From NCBI GenBank assembly GCA_965212245.1, contig OZ243107.1, forward strand, positions 2,728,001 to 2,792,000: a stretch of 64,000 nucleotides of DNA, read 5' to 3'. The position numbers were made by a program, and so were the translations under genes. Under the pieces are notes generated by a model that did no database searches, was not told where the DNA came from, and saw nothing but the letters and a program-made list of their open reading frames with translations. How positions within the stretch are numbered: the stretch's first letter is position 1; each line of letters begins with the position of its first letter. Positions 43,353-52,225 of the stretch are shown one piece after another. The stretch is from CAKZNE01 sp040222435. GTDB taxonomy: Bacteria; Bacteroidota; Bacteroidia; Flavobacteriales; Schleiferiaceae.

Positions 43353-46300
43353 ATGCTCAATCGAATAATAAAATATTTCTTAGAAAATAGGCTCGTAACT
43401 GTACTCATTCTTCTTGGCTTCATTGCCTGGGGTATTGTTACGGCACCCTTTGGTTGGCAGGTAGGCGCTTTGCCCTCCGACCCGGTTCCGGTAGATGCCA
43501 TCCCCGATATTGGTGAAAACCAGCAGATCGTTTTTACCCAATGGCAGGGACGCTCTCCCCAAGACATCGAAGACCAGATATCCTACCCACTCACCACCTA
43601 TTTGCTCGGTATCCCGGGCGTAAAATCCATTCGTAGCTCCTCTATTTTTGGCTTTTCCAGCATCTTTATCATTTTCAGTGAAGATGTAGAGTTTTACTGG
43701 TCGCGCTCCCGTATCCTGGAAAAACTCAATGCCCTGCCTTCCGGTTTATTGCCAGAAGGGGTACAACCCGCTCTGGGACCAGATGCCACTGCCCTGGGAC
43801 AAGTATACTGGTATACCCTGGAAGGGCGTGATAAAGATGGTAATCCCACCGGGGGCTGGGATTTGCACGAGATCCGTACCGTACAGGACTTCTATGTGAA
43901 ATACGGTTTGAACGCCACCGAAGGCGTATCAGAAGTAGCCTCTATTGGTGGTTTCGTACAGGAATACCAGGTAGATGTAAATCCCGATGCCCTCAAAGCC
44001 TACAACATTCCGCTCCATAAAGTAATGCAGGCGGTACAGAAATCAAACAAAGATGTAGGCGCCAAAACCATAGAGATCAACCAGGCCGAATACCTGGTGC
44101 GTGGCCTGGGTTACGTCAAAAAAGTAGAAGATATTGAAAAGGCAGTGGTAGCAGTACAGGACAATGTCCCTGTGCGCATTAAAGATATCGGAGTGGTTTC
44201 CCTGGGCCCTTCCACCCGCAGGGGATTACTGGATAAAGACGGAGCCGAAGTAGTAGGGGGAGTTGTGGTGGCCCGCTATGGTGCCAACCCCCTACAGGTC
44301 ATTAATAATGTTAAGGACAAGATCAAAGAAATTGCCCCCGGATTACCCAAGAAAACATTGGCCGATGGCAGAGAAAGTCAATTGACCATAGTTCCATTCT
44401 ACGACCGATCAGAATTGATTTATGAAACATTGGGTACGCTTGAAGAAGCCATTTCACTTCAAGTGCTCATTACCATTTTGGTGGTGATTGTAATGGTATA
44501 TAATCTCAGGGCTTCCTTTCTCATTTCGAGCATCCTGCCTATTGCCGTACTCATGGTGTTTATCGCTATGCGCTATTTTGGTGTGGATGCCAACATTGTG
44601 GCACTATCAGGTATTGCCATTGCCATTGGCACGATGGTGGACCTGGGTGTTATCCTGTCCGAAAACATTATCAAGCACATAGATGAAGCACCTTCCGGTC
44701 AAAAACTGATAGACACCATTTACAAGGGTGCAACGGAAGTAGCTACTGCGATCCTTACCGCTGTATCCACCACCATTGTAAGTTTCATTCCGGTCTTTAC
44801 CATGCAAGCAGCCGAAGGCAAGCTATTCGGGCCCCTGGCATTTACCAAAACCTTTGCCCTGATAGCCGCTTTGTTGGTGAGTTTATTGATCATGCCTACG
44901 CTGGCACATTGGTTCTTTGGATTTAAAATCAACAATAAATTCCTTAAAAAATATGGCGGCTACGCTTTGGTGTTCGCTGGAATCACAGGGCTATTGATCG
45001 GTCAGATATGGGGTGGTGTATTGCTGATGCTATTTGGAGTCATCGGCATTGTAAAGAATATTTTTGATGCTAAAAAGGAAAGCCTCTCCAGGCCCGTTTT
45101 ATTTCTCTTCAATTATGCCGAGTTGATCATAGTACTCATTGGCGTAATCTGGCTTTTGGCTAAATATTGGCTACCACTCGGTGCATCTCAGTCCCTTTTG
45201 CTCAACTTTATATTTGTGGCCTTACTGGTGGGCCTGATACTGGGTGGATTTACGTTTTTGGAATATCAATACAAAAGAATTCTGAAGTGGTGCCTGGATA
45301 ATAAGATCAAGTTTCTGCTGATTCCTGCACTGCTGATTCTTTTAGGTGCCAATATATGGTTAGGGTTCAATACTGTTTTTGGATTTATCGCCAGGGGATT
45401 TGATGCTGTGAGCTGGAATGTACGCCCTACTAAAGTATGGTCAGGCCTGGCCCATACCTTTCCCGGCATTGGCAAAGAATTTATGCCCTCGCTCAATGAA
45501 GGCAGCTTTTTGCTAATGCCCACCTCCATGCCTCATTCCGGAATGGAATACAACCGCAAAGTAGTAGGGCAACTGGACATGTTATTGACCAACGTTCCTG
45601 AAGTAGAGCTTACTGTGGGTAAACTCGGCAGGGTGGAATCAGCCCTTGATCCCGCGCCCATTTCTATGTATGAGAACATCATCAATTATAAGCCGGAATA
45701 TATGCTCAATGAAAAAGGGCACCGGGTCAGGTTTAAGGTAGATAAGGACAATCGCTATATCCTTAGCAGCGGTGATAGCCTTAGCAACGAGGAAGCTATA
45801 GGGCGGGGTGTCACAGTAGAAGAACTCATACCTGATAATAATGGAAATTACTTCCGCAATTGGCGACCCTCCATTCAATCTCCTGATGACATATGGAAGG
45901 AAATTATCAGGGTTACCAAAATACCAGGCGTTACCTCTGCACCCAAGCTACAGCCCATTGAAACCCGGCTGGTGATGCTCCAAACCGGAATGCGCGCCCC
46001 GATGGGTATCAAGGTGTATGGCCCCGACCTGAAAACCATCGAAAATTTTGGAATGCAACTGGAAGGGATATTAAAGGAGATACCTTCGGTAAAGGCCGAA
46101 GCCGTATTTGCTGACCGTATTGTAGGCAAGCCCTATCTGCATCTCAATATAGACCGGGACGAGATTTCGCGCTACGGCTTAAATGTAGAGGATGTGCAGC
46201 AGACGATAGAAACCGCTATCGGAGGCATGAAAATAACCTCTACCGTAGAAGGCCGGGAACGTTTCCCTGTACGGGTACGCTATCCGCGTGAATTGCGGGA

Positions 46301-47219
46301 CGACCCCGCTTCTCTGGGCAAGATCTTAATACCTACACCTACAGGGGCACAAATCCCCATCAGTCAGGTGGTCGATTTTGAATACATGCGTGGCCCTCAG
46401 GCCATTAAAAGTGAGGAAACCTTTTTAGTGGGTTATGTGCTGTTTGATAAAAGGGACGGATACTCGGAGGTTGGAGTAGTTAATGATGCTCAGGCTGCAA
46501 TTCAGGATAAAATAGACAGCGGTGATTTAGCAGTTCCTGCCGGCATCAGCTATAAGTTTTCTGGCAGCTATGAAAATCAGGTACGGGCAGAGAAACGGTT
46601 AACTATTGTAGTGCCCTTAGTTTTAGGCATTGTTTTCCTGATTCTTTACTTCCAGTTCAAATCAGTGACCACTTCATTAATGGTATTTACGGGCATCGCC
46701 ATGGCGTTTAGCGGTGGCTTTATTATGCTCTGGTTTTACGGGCAAGGCTGGTTTGCTGATTTTTCCCTTTTCGATACCAATTTCCGCGACCTGTTCCAAA
46801 TACACACCATCAATTTGAGTGTGGCCGTTTGGGTTGGGTTTATTGCCCTGTTTGGCATTGCCACTGATGATGGGGTACTGATGGCTACTTATTTAGATCA
46901 AAGTTTCAAGCGCAATAAAACAGACTACCTAAAAGGAATAAGAGCGGCAACAGTAGAAGCAGGTCAACGCAGAATAAAACCTGCTGTGATGACCTCTGCC
47001 ACCACCATCATTGCGCTGCTGCCTATTCTCACATCAACAGGGCGTGGGTCAGACATTATGATCCCGATGGCCATACCTGCTTTTGGCGGGATGCTCTTTG
47101 CGGCCATCACGTATTTCATCGTCCCTGTATTGTACTGTTGGAGAGAGGAACGTAAAATTATAAGAAGTCATAAAATAGATAATAGAAATCAGATAGGAAG
47201 TTATGATACAATCATATAA
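43353..47219 (+). CDS. cusA: CusA/CzcA-family heavy-metal RND efflux pump
   Basis: The start at 43353 gives MLNRIIKYFLENRLVTVLIL, the usual CusA opening; the longer frame begins in a repeat. About 1288 aa with 12 TM helices and two periplasmic pore halves. AIAIGTMVDLGVILSENI in TM4 and GIATDDGVLMATYLDQ in TM10 carry the proton-relay residues. GIPGVKSIRSSS and RGPQAIKSEETF are pore features. Exports Cu+/Ag+ with CusB and the TolC-like gene. The C-terminus overlaps the four-helix-bundle gene by 17 nt and looks altered (IRSHKIDNRN...). Confidence 0.95.
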   Translation: MLNRIIKYFLENRLVTVLILLGFIAWGIVTAPFGWQVGALPSDPVPVDAIPDIGENQQIVFTQWQGRSPQDIEDQISYPLTTYLLGIPGVKSIRSSSIFGFSSIFIIFSEDVEFYWSRSRILEKLNALPSGLLPEGVQPALGPDATALGQVYWYTLEGRDKDGNPTGGWDLHEIRTVQDFYVKYGLNATEGVSEVASIGGFVQEYQVDVNPDALKAYNIPLHKVMQAVQKSNKDVGAKTIEINQAEYLVRGLGYVKKVEDIEKAVVAVQDNVPVRIKDIGVVSLGPSTRRGLLDKDGAEVVGGVVVARYGANPLQVINNVKDKIKEIAPGLPKKTLADGRESQLTIVPFYDRSELIYETLGTLEEAISLQVLITILVVIVMVYNLRASFLISSILPIAVLMVFIAMRYFGVDANIVALSGIAIAIGTMVDLGVILSENIIKHIDEAPSGQKLIDTIYKGATEVATAILTAVSTTIVSFIPVFTMQAAEGKLFGPLAFTKTFALIAALLVSLLIMPTLAHWFFGFKINNKFLKKYGGYALVFAGITGLLIGQIWGGVLLMLFGVIGIVKNIFDAKKESLSRPVLFLFNYAELIIVLIGVIWLLAKYWLPLGASQSLLLNFIFVALLVGLILGGFTFLEYQYKRILKWCLDNKIKFLLIPALLILLGANIWLGFNTVFGFIARGFDAVSWNVRPTKVWSGLAHTFPGIGKEFMPSLNEGSFLLMPTSMPHSGMEYNRKVVGQLDMLLTNVPEVELTVGKLGRVESALDPAPISMYENIINYKPEYMLNEKGHRVRFKVDKDNRYILSSGDSLSNEEAIGRGVTVEELIPDNNGNYFRNWRPSIQSPDDIWKEIIRVTKIPGVTSAPKLQPIETRLVMLQTGMRAPMGIKVYGPDLKTIENFGMQLEGILKEIPSVKAEAVFADRIVGKPYLHLNIDRDEISRYGLNVEDVQQTIETAIGGMKITSTVEGRERFPVRVRYPRELRDDPASLGKILIPTPTGAQIPISQVVDFEYMRGPQAIKSEETFLVGYVLFDKRDGYSEVGVVNDAQAAIQDKIDSGDLAVPAGISYKFSGSYENQVRAEKRLTIVVPLVLGIVFLILYFQFKSVTTSLMVFTGIAMAFSGGFIMLWFYGQGWFADFSLFDTNFRDLFQIHTINLSVAVWVGFIALFGIATDDGVLMATYLDQSFKRNKTDYLKGIRAATVEAGQRRIKPAVMTSATTIIALLPILTSTGRGSDIMIPMAIPAFGGMLFAAITYFIVPVLYCWREERKIIRSHKIDNRNQIGSYDTII

Positions 47220-47571
47220 GGATTTAGAAGTCTATAATCGCTCATTTAAGGTGGCGATGGATATTTTTTGGGTGAGCCGAAAGTTTCCGAAAGAGGAAGT
47301 TTATTCCCTGACTTCTCAGATCACTCGTTCCTCAAGGTCAATCAGTGCCAATATCAGTGAAGGCTGGGCTAAGCGCACGTATGAATCTGTTTTTAAGCAA
47401 CACCTGGTACACGCTTTAGGCTCGTGCTCGGAGACTGAAAACTGGCTGGCCTTTGCGCTGGAATGCCAATATATAGATCAGGAAAATCACGAGCTGCTGC
47501 TCAGTGAGTTAGATCAAATCGGAAAAATGCTGAACAAGCTACATCAAAACTGGAAGCGTTATGGAAAGTAG
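47203..47571 (+). CDS. Four-helix-bundle protein (S23-like)
   Basis: A 122-aa helical protein of the 23S-rRNA-intervening-sequence type (KDLEVYNRSFKVAMDIFWVSRKFP then QITRSSRSISANISEGW). It is related to the Avd accessory protein of diversity-generating retroelements, but no reverse transcriptase is present here. It overlaps the cusA 3' end and the next gene's start. Its placement inside an efflux operon is not functional in an obvious way and suggests insertion. Confidence 0.85.
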   Translation: MIQSYKDLEVYNRSFKVAMDIFWVSRKFPKEEVYSLTSQITRSSRSISANISEGWAKRTYESVFKQHLVHALGSCSETENWLAFALECQYIDQENHELLLSELDQIGKMLNKLHQNWKRYGK

Positions 47572-48931
47572 ATTAGAAGCTAGATGTGGGAAGGTAGAAG
47601 TTAGAGGCTGGAGGCTAGAAGTTAGAGAGGAGAAATCAGAGGCTAGAAGGTGGAAGTTAGAAACTAGAGGCTGGAGATTAGAGGGTAGAAAATTGTGTTT
47701 AACGATAATTCTAATCTCTAACTTCTATCTTCTAATCCCCCACGCAGAAGCACAAACCCTGGATGACTATTTTACCACTGCCGCTGAACACAACCCGGGC
47801 TTAAAGGCCCAATACAAAGCCTTTGAAGCTGCCCTGGAAAAAATACCCCAGGTAAGTAGCTTACCCGATCCTACCTTTTCATTCGGCTTTTTTATTAGTC
47901 CGATAGAAACACGGGTAGGGCCGCAACAAGCCCGCTTCTCCCTAAGCCAGATGTTTCCCTGGTTCGGTACGCTTAAAGCACAGGAAGATGCAGCCACCTT
48001 GCTGGCGGAGGCCAAATACCAGGCCTTTCTGGATACCCGCAACAAACTCTATTATCAGGTAGCAACAGCTTATTACCCGCTATATGAACTCAGGGAGTGG
48101 AAGCGCATCGAGCAGGAGAACATTGAGATCCTGGAATCCTACAAAGCCATTGCCAACGCAAAATTTGAAAATAGCAATGGCACTATGGTCAATGTGCTGC
48201 GGGTAGATATTATGCTCAAAGATGCGCAGACCAACCTGGACATCCTCAACAATAAGGAAAAACCCTTGCTAACGGCCTTTAATACGCTGCTCAACCGGGA
48301 GGAAAATGAAGAGATTCTGATAGTGGATACACTAGCTATAGAGACTTTACCCGATCAATTCCGAAAAGATTCTCTGCTGACCGGTCATCCCGCCTTAAAA
48401 GAACTGGACTTGAAAGTAAAAGCCAGTGCAGCCCGTGAAGCAGTGGCTTACAGGCAAGGACTACCCCGGCTGGGGGCAGGCCTGGACTATATACTGGTAG
48501 GTGAACGCACGGATGCCGATGTGCCTAACAATGGAAGGAATGCCCTGATGCCTATGGTATCTGTTAGCATCCCCATTTTCAGAAGCAAGTATAAAGCTGC
48601 TGTAAAGGAGGCGCAACTGATGCAGGAAAGTTACACCCTCCAAAGAGAAGACTATGCCAATGCGCTAACCTCCAACTATGAAATGGCCTGGTTCCAGGTA
48701 CAACGGCAATCAGACCTGATCGCCCTGTATGAGCAACAAATACTGGAATCCAACCAGGCACTCAACCTGCTCTTTTCTGCCTATGGCAACTCAGGGCAGG
48801 ATTTTGAAGAAGTACTGCGGATGCAGCAGCAATTGCTGAAATATGAAAAAATGAAGGCCACAGCAGCCACGGACCATCAGATCGCATTGGCTCAGCTTAA
48901 CTACCTAACAGCTTATAAGGTGATGGATTGA
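47561..48931 (+). CDS. cusC: TolC/CusC-type outer-membrane efflux channel
   Basis: 456 aa from ATG 47561; an alternative TTG start at 47693 gives a clean signal peptide and 412 aa, closer to the family size. The mature part (TLDDYFTTAAEHNPGLKAQ ... AATDHQIALAQLNYL) is a TolC alpha-barrel/beta-barrel protein with its usual duplicate halves. The N-terminal codons 5-44 are read from a heptamer repeat (TAGAAGT/TAGAGGC) and the signal core itself (LISNFYLL) from inverted heptamers. It completes the tripartite pump. Confidence 0.85.
   Translation: MESRLEARCGKVEVRGWRLEVREEKSEARRWKLETRGWRLEGRKLCLTIILISNFYLLIPHAEAQTLDDYFTTAAEHNPGLKAQYKAFEAALEKIPQVSSLPDPTFSFGFFISPIETRVGPQQARFSLSQMFPWFGTLKAQEDAATLLAEAKYQAFLDTRNKLYYQVATAYYPLYELREWKRIEQENIEILESYKAIANAKFENSNGTMVNVLRVDIMLKDAQTNLDILNNKEKPLLTAFNTLLNREENEEILIVDTLAIETLPDQFRKDSLLTGHPALKELDLKVKASAAREAVAYRQGLPRLGAGLDYILVGERTDADVPNNGRNALMPMVSVSIPIFRSKYKAAVKEAQLMQESYTLQREDYANALTSNYEMAWFQVQRQSDLIALYEQQILESNQALNLLFSAYGNSGQDFEEVLRMQQQLLKYEKMKATAATDHQIALAQLNYLTAYKVMD
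47574..47735. repeat. Heptamer repeat array (TAGAAGT/TAGAGGC-type) with inverted arm
   Basis: Seventeen consecutive 7-bp units such as TAGAAGC, TAGATGT, TAGAAGT, TAGAGGC and TGGAGGC occupy 47574-47692. A short inverted set (ATTCTAA, TCTCTAA, CTTCTAT, CTTCTAA) at 47708-47735 is the complement in the same register. The array lies across the 5' end of the cusC reading frame. Confidence 0.85.
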
Positions 48932-48992
48932 TGTGCTGATGATATGATGTGTTGATTGTGTTGATGATTTGATGTGCTGATGGATTGATGAA
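48930..48992. repeat. GATGTGCTGAT-type simple repeats after cusC
   Basis: The 11-mer GATGTGCTGAT occurs at 48930-48940 and 48971-48981 with degenerate TTGATG/ATTTGATG units between. The same 11-mer occurs at 43273-43283 and 43296-43306 before cusA, and once inverted at 49455-49465 inside the cusB reading frame. It lies just before the second four-helix-bundle gene. Confidence 0.8.
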
Positions 48993-49007
48993 ATAAAAAA
49001 AAGAAAA

Positions 49008-49367
49008 ATGGAAAAAAGAAATGAAATCGTAGAAGTGAGTTTTGAATTAGCCTTACTCATCATCGAATTTTCAGAGTTGCTGGAGGTAAAGCGGAAATAC
49101 GTGATCGCTCGTCAGTTAATGAAGTCCGGCACTTCCATAGGGGCTAATATCCGGGAAGCGCAAGGCAGCGAAAGCAAAGCAGACTTTATCCACAAACTGA
49201 AGATTGCCCACAAAGAGGCAGAAGAAACAGAATACTGGCTCTTACTCTGTTTAAAAGCAGAGAGCTACCCTTCTCCGCCTCCTGAAATAAAAGCAAAGCT
49301 CCTGTCTATACAAAAGTTACTGAGCAAGATCATCTCGACCACGAGATCAAAAATGAAACGATCATGA
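49008..49367 (+). CDS. Second four-helix-bundle protein (S23-like)
   Basis: A 119-aa helical protein (VSFELALLIIEFSELLEVKRK, SGTSIGANIREAQGSESKAD). Same family as the gene at 47203 but a different subtype (the more common one in Bacteroidota). It overlaps the cusB start (ATGA) and sits beside the 11-mer repeats. Confidence 0.85.
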   Translation: MEKRNEIVEVSFELALLIIEFSELLEVKRKYVIARQLMKSGTSIGANIREAQGSESKADFIHKLKIAHKEAEETEYWLLLCLKAESYPSPPPEIKAKLLSIQKLLSKIISTTRSKMKRS

Positions 49368-51145
49368 AAAAATTATTGAGCAATAAATATTTCCTGATGG
49401 CGATTATCCTTATCGCAGGTGGGATCATAGGCTGGCTTGTGAAACCATCGGATCATCAGCACATCAAATCATCAAACCATCAGGAAATCAACACATCAGA
49501 AATATGGACCTGTTCCATGCACCCCCAGATCCGGCAAAACGAACCGGGCAATTGTCCCATTTGTGGCATGGACCTGATCCCCCTGGAAAATGAAGAAGAC
49601 CAGGAGCTTGACCCCATGGCCATCTCCATGTCACCCACCGCCATGCAACTGGCTAGCGTAAGTACCGCTGTGGTAGGCACTACTACCCCGGTAAAAAATC
49701 TGCGGCTCAATGGTAAGGTGCAGGAAGATGAACGCCTGGTATTTTCCCAAACCAGTCATATTCCCGGCCGGATAGAGCAGTTGCAGGTCAACTTCACCGG
49801 AGAATTCGTGCGCAAAGGTCAGGTGATTGCCTCTCTCTATTCCCCCGAACTGGTCACCGCACAGGAAGAGCTTTTTGAAGCTCGTAAGATCAAAGACACG
49901 CAACCTGCCCTTTATCGTTCCGCACAGGAAAAACTCAAAAACTGGAAGCTTTCCGAAGCGCAAATCGAACAGATACTGGAAGCGGGTGAAGCCAAAGAAC
50001 AATTTCCTATTGTAGCCGATGTCTCCGGTTTTGTGATCAGCAAAAAAGTAAACCTTGGCGACTATGTGCGCAAGGGAGAACCTTTGTACGAAATAGCCGA
50101 TTTGTCAAAAGTATGGGTGTTGTTTGATGTGTATGAATCCGACCTGCCCTGGGTAGGTAAGGGAGACCAGGTAAGCTTTACCGTAGCCTCCCTGCCTGGA
50201 AAAAGCTTTGAAGGCACCGTATCTTTTCTCGATCCGGTCATTGACCCTAAAACACGGGTAGCCAAAGCCAGGGTAGAAGTGGTAAACCGGGGCAATGTGC
50301 TCAAACCCGAAATGTTTGCCAGTGGTGTAGTGCAGGCAGAATTGGAAAATAAGGCGAACACGCTTGTTGTACCCAAATCGGCTGTCATGTGGACAGGCGA
50401 ACGCTCGGTGGTCTACATAAAAACCCCTTCCGGCAAAGGCACCCATTTTATGATGCGGGAAGTAGTCCTCGGCCCCGAATTGGGTGATGGTTTTATTATA
50501 AAAGAAGGACTTGTAGCCGGGGAAGAAATTGCTGTACACGGCACCTTCAGCATAGATGCAGCCGCTCAGTTAGCGGGTAAACCCAGTATGATGAACCCGG
50601 AAGGCGGACCTGCGATGACGGGCCATAATCATGGGAGTATGGAAACGCCCTCTGCAACAAGCCCCGGAAAGACAAAAGCGATACAATCCTTTACCATTGA
50701 TCAAAAAGCCAAAGAAGCCCTGCAACCGCTTTACACTGCTTATCTCGATCTTAAAAATGCCCTGGTGGCTGATCAACTGGCAACAGCACAAAAGTCTGCT
50801 AGTCAGTTGGAGGCAGCAATCGGCCAGGTAGATATGTCTCTTTTTAAGGGGGATGCACATAATGCCTGGATGGAATACAGCCGTGCCTTAAAAAAAGCCT
50901 CAGAGCATCTTCCGCATTTCAAAAGCATAGCAGAAGTGCGGACAGCTTTCCAACAAGTGTCCGATGAAATGATCGCTTTGACCAAAGCCTTTCATCCATT
51001 GGGAAAACCGCTCTATATACAACACTGCCCAATGGCCGATAGCAACAAAGGGGCGGATTGGCTCAGTACCAAAGCAGAGATCAAAAACCCCTACTTCGGT
51101 GAAACCATGCTCACCTGTGGTGAAATAACAGATACGATAAAATGA
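49364..51145 (+). CDS. cusB: CusB-type RND periplasmic adaptor with DUF3347 tail
   Basis: A 593-aa adaptor. One TM anchor (LMAIILIAGGIIGWLV), then the linker SDHQHIKSSNHQEINTSE encoded by the inverted repeat, a heavy-metal-binding domain (TCSMHPQIRQNEPGNCPICGMDL), barrel-sandwich-hybrid and beta-barrel domains (GFVISKKVNLGDYVRKGEPL). The C-terminus (about 445-593) is a DUF3347 domain (HCPMADSNKGADWLS, NPYFGETMLTCG) that probably holds copper. It links CusA and CusC. Confidence 0.9.
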   Translation: MKKLLSNKYFLMAIILIAGGIIGWLVKPSDHQHIKSSNHQEINTSEIWTCSMHPQIRQNEPGNCPICGMDLIPLENEEDQELDPMAISMSPTAMQLASVSTAVVGTTTPVKNLRLNGKVQEDERLVFSQTSHIPGRIEQLQVNFTGEFVRKGQVIASLYSPELVTAQEELFEARKIKDTQPALYRSAQEKLKNWKLSEAQIEQILEAGEAKEQFPIVADVSGFVISKKVNLGDYVRKGEPLYEIADLSKVWVLFDVYESDLPWVGKGDQVSFTVASLPGKSFEGTVSFLDPVIDPKTRVAKARVEVVNRGNVLKPEMFASGVVQAELENKANTLVVPKSAVMWTGERSVVYIKTPSGKGTHFMMREVVLGPELGDGFIIKEGLVAGEEIAVHGTFSIDAAAQLAGKPSMMNPEGGPAMTGHNHGSMETPSATSPGKTKAIQSFTIDQKAKEALQPLYTAYLDLKNALVADQLATAQKSASQLEAAIGQVDMSLFKGDAHNAWMEYSRALKKASEHLPHFKSIAEVRTAFQQVSDEMIALTKAFHPLGKPLYIQHCPMADSNKGADWLSTKAEIKNPYFGETMLTCGEITDTIK

Positions 51146-51198
51146 AAAATTTAATATCCATGTATAACCCGGCCTTTGAAACAGGCTTAAAATCCAAT

Positions 51199-51735
51199 AT
51201 GATGAAAACCATAAAAACAATGATTAAAATGGCTCTGGCAATAGTATTTACATTTTCCGTAGTCTCCTGTGGCAACAGTCAGAGCAAAAGTCAGGAAACA
51301 GAAGAAAAGGCTGCTACAAAGGCTACAAACCAGGAGCAAGCCCAAAAAATACTGTCTGCCTACCTGAATGTAAAAGATGCCCTTGTAGAAACAAACGGGG
51401 AAGCCGCCAGCAAATCAGCCGGTACATTAGTAGCTGCCCTCAATAAAATGGAAGGAGAACTGATCGACAAAATACGTTTCGATGCCGAACATATAGCTGA
51501 AACCAAAGAAGCAAGTCACCAACGAGACCATTTCAATACGCTTTCCGATAACATCTACCAATGGGTAAAAGCGAACGGAACGAATGAAGCTACCCTTTAC
51601 CGGCAGTATTGCCCGATGGCATTTAACAATCAAGGTGCCTTTTGGCTAAGTAGCAGCAAGGAGGTACTCAATCCTTATTTTGGAGACAGGATGTTGCGCT
51701 GTGGTAGCGTGAAAGAAACTATTACCAAAAACTAA
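51199..51735 (+). CDS. DUF3347-domain lipoprotein
   Basis: The start at 51199 gives a lipoprotein signal (ALAIVFTFSVVSC). About 178 aa; the mature part is one DUF3347 domain with YCPMAFNNQGAFWLS and NPYFGDRMLRCG, the same pattern as the C-terminal domain of the adjacent CusB. Presumably a periplasmic copper carrier feeding the pump. The longer frame from 51142 is less likely. Confidence 0.85.
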   Translation: MMKTIKTMIKMALAIVFTFSVVSCGNSQSKSQETEEKAATKATNQEQAQKILSAYLNVKDALVETNGEAASKSAGTLVAALNKMEGELIDKIRFDAEHIAETKEASHQRDHFNTLSDNIYQWVKANGTNEATLYRQYCPMAFNNQGAFWLSSSKEVLNPYFGDRMLRCGSVKETITKN

Positions 51736-51746
51736 AATCTACAACC

Positions 51747-52205
51747 ATGAAAAACGGGAGCTATAAAAAGTTTGGGCTGATGATGCTCGTCTCATTTGTT
51801 ATCATGTACGGTGTTATGTTCCTCAATGCCGATGTGTGGGGCCACGTCATGCTCAGCACCACCCGAACCTATATGACCATTTTAATGATCGCCCCGATGG
51901 CTATTTCCATGATGCTTTTTATGTGGGGTATGTATGAGAATAAAAAAGTCAATTACATCATTCTTACCCTTGCTGCGGTGATATTTATCAGCACGTTGAC
52001 GATGCTCCGCCAACAAACCTTTATTGCCGATGTGCAATGGATGAAAGCAATGATCCCGCATCACTCTTCAGCCATTATGGTGAGCCAGAAAGCCCACCTG
52101 AAAGACCCGGAAGCCATTAAACTGGCCGAAGAGATCATTGAGGCACAAAAGCGGGAAATTGCTCAAATGAAAAAGATGATTAATAGACTTGAGAACGGAG
52201 AATAG
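51747..52205 (+). CDS. DUF305 family membrane protein
   Basis: A 152-aa protein with three N-terminal helices (FGLMMLVSFVIMYGVMFL ...) and a C-terminal DUF305 segment (WMKAMIPHHSSAIMVSQKA ... REIAQMKKM). The methionine- and histidine-rich helix (MIPHHSSAIM) is a likely copper site. Common in Bacteroidota copper loci. Same transcript as cusB. Confidence 0.85.
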   Translation: MKNGSYKKFGLMMLVSFVIMYGVMFLNADVWGHVMLSTTRTYMTILMIAPMAISMMLFMWGMYENKKVNYIILTLAAVIFISTLTMLRQQTFIADVQWMKAMIPHHSSAIMVSQKAHLKDPEAIKLAEEIIEAQKREIAQMKKMINRLENGE

Positions 52206-52225
52206 AACGTAAAAAAACTAGGATT

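Noticed and set aside
47203..49367. Diversity-generating retroelement suggested by Avd-like four-helix proteins
   Set aside because: No reverse transcriptase, template repeat or variable repeat was found; the repeats are simple heptamers and 11-mers.
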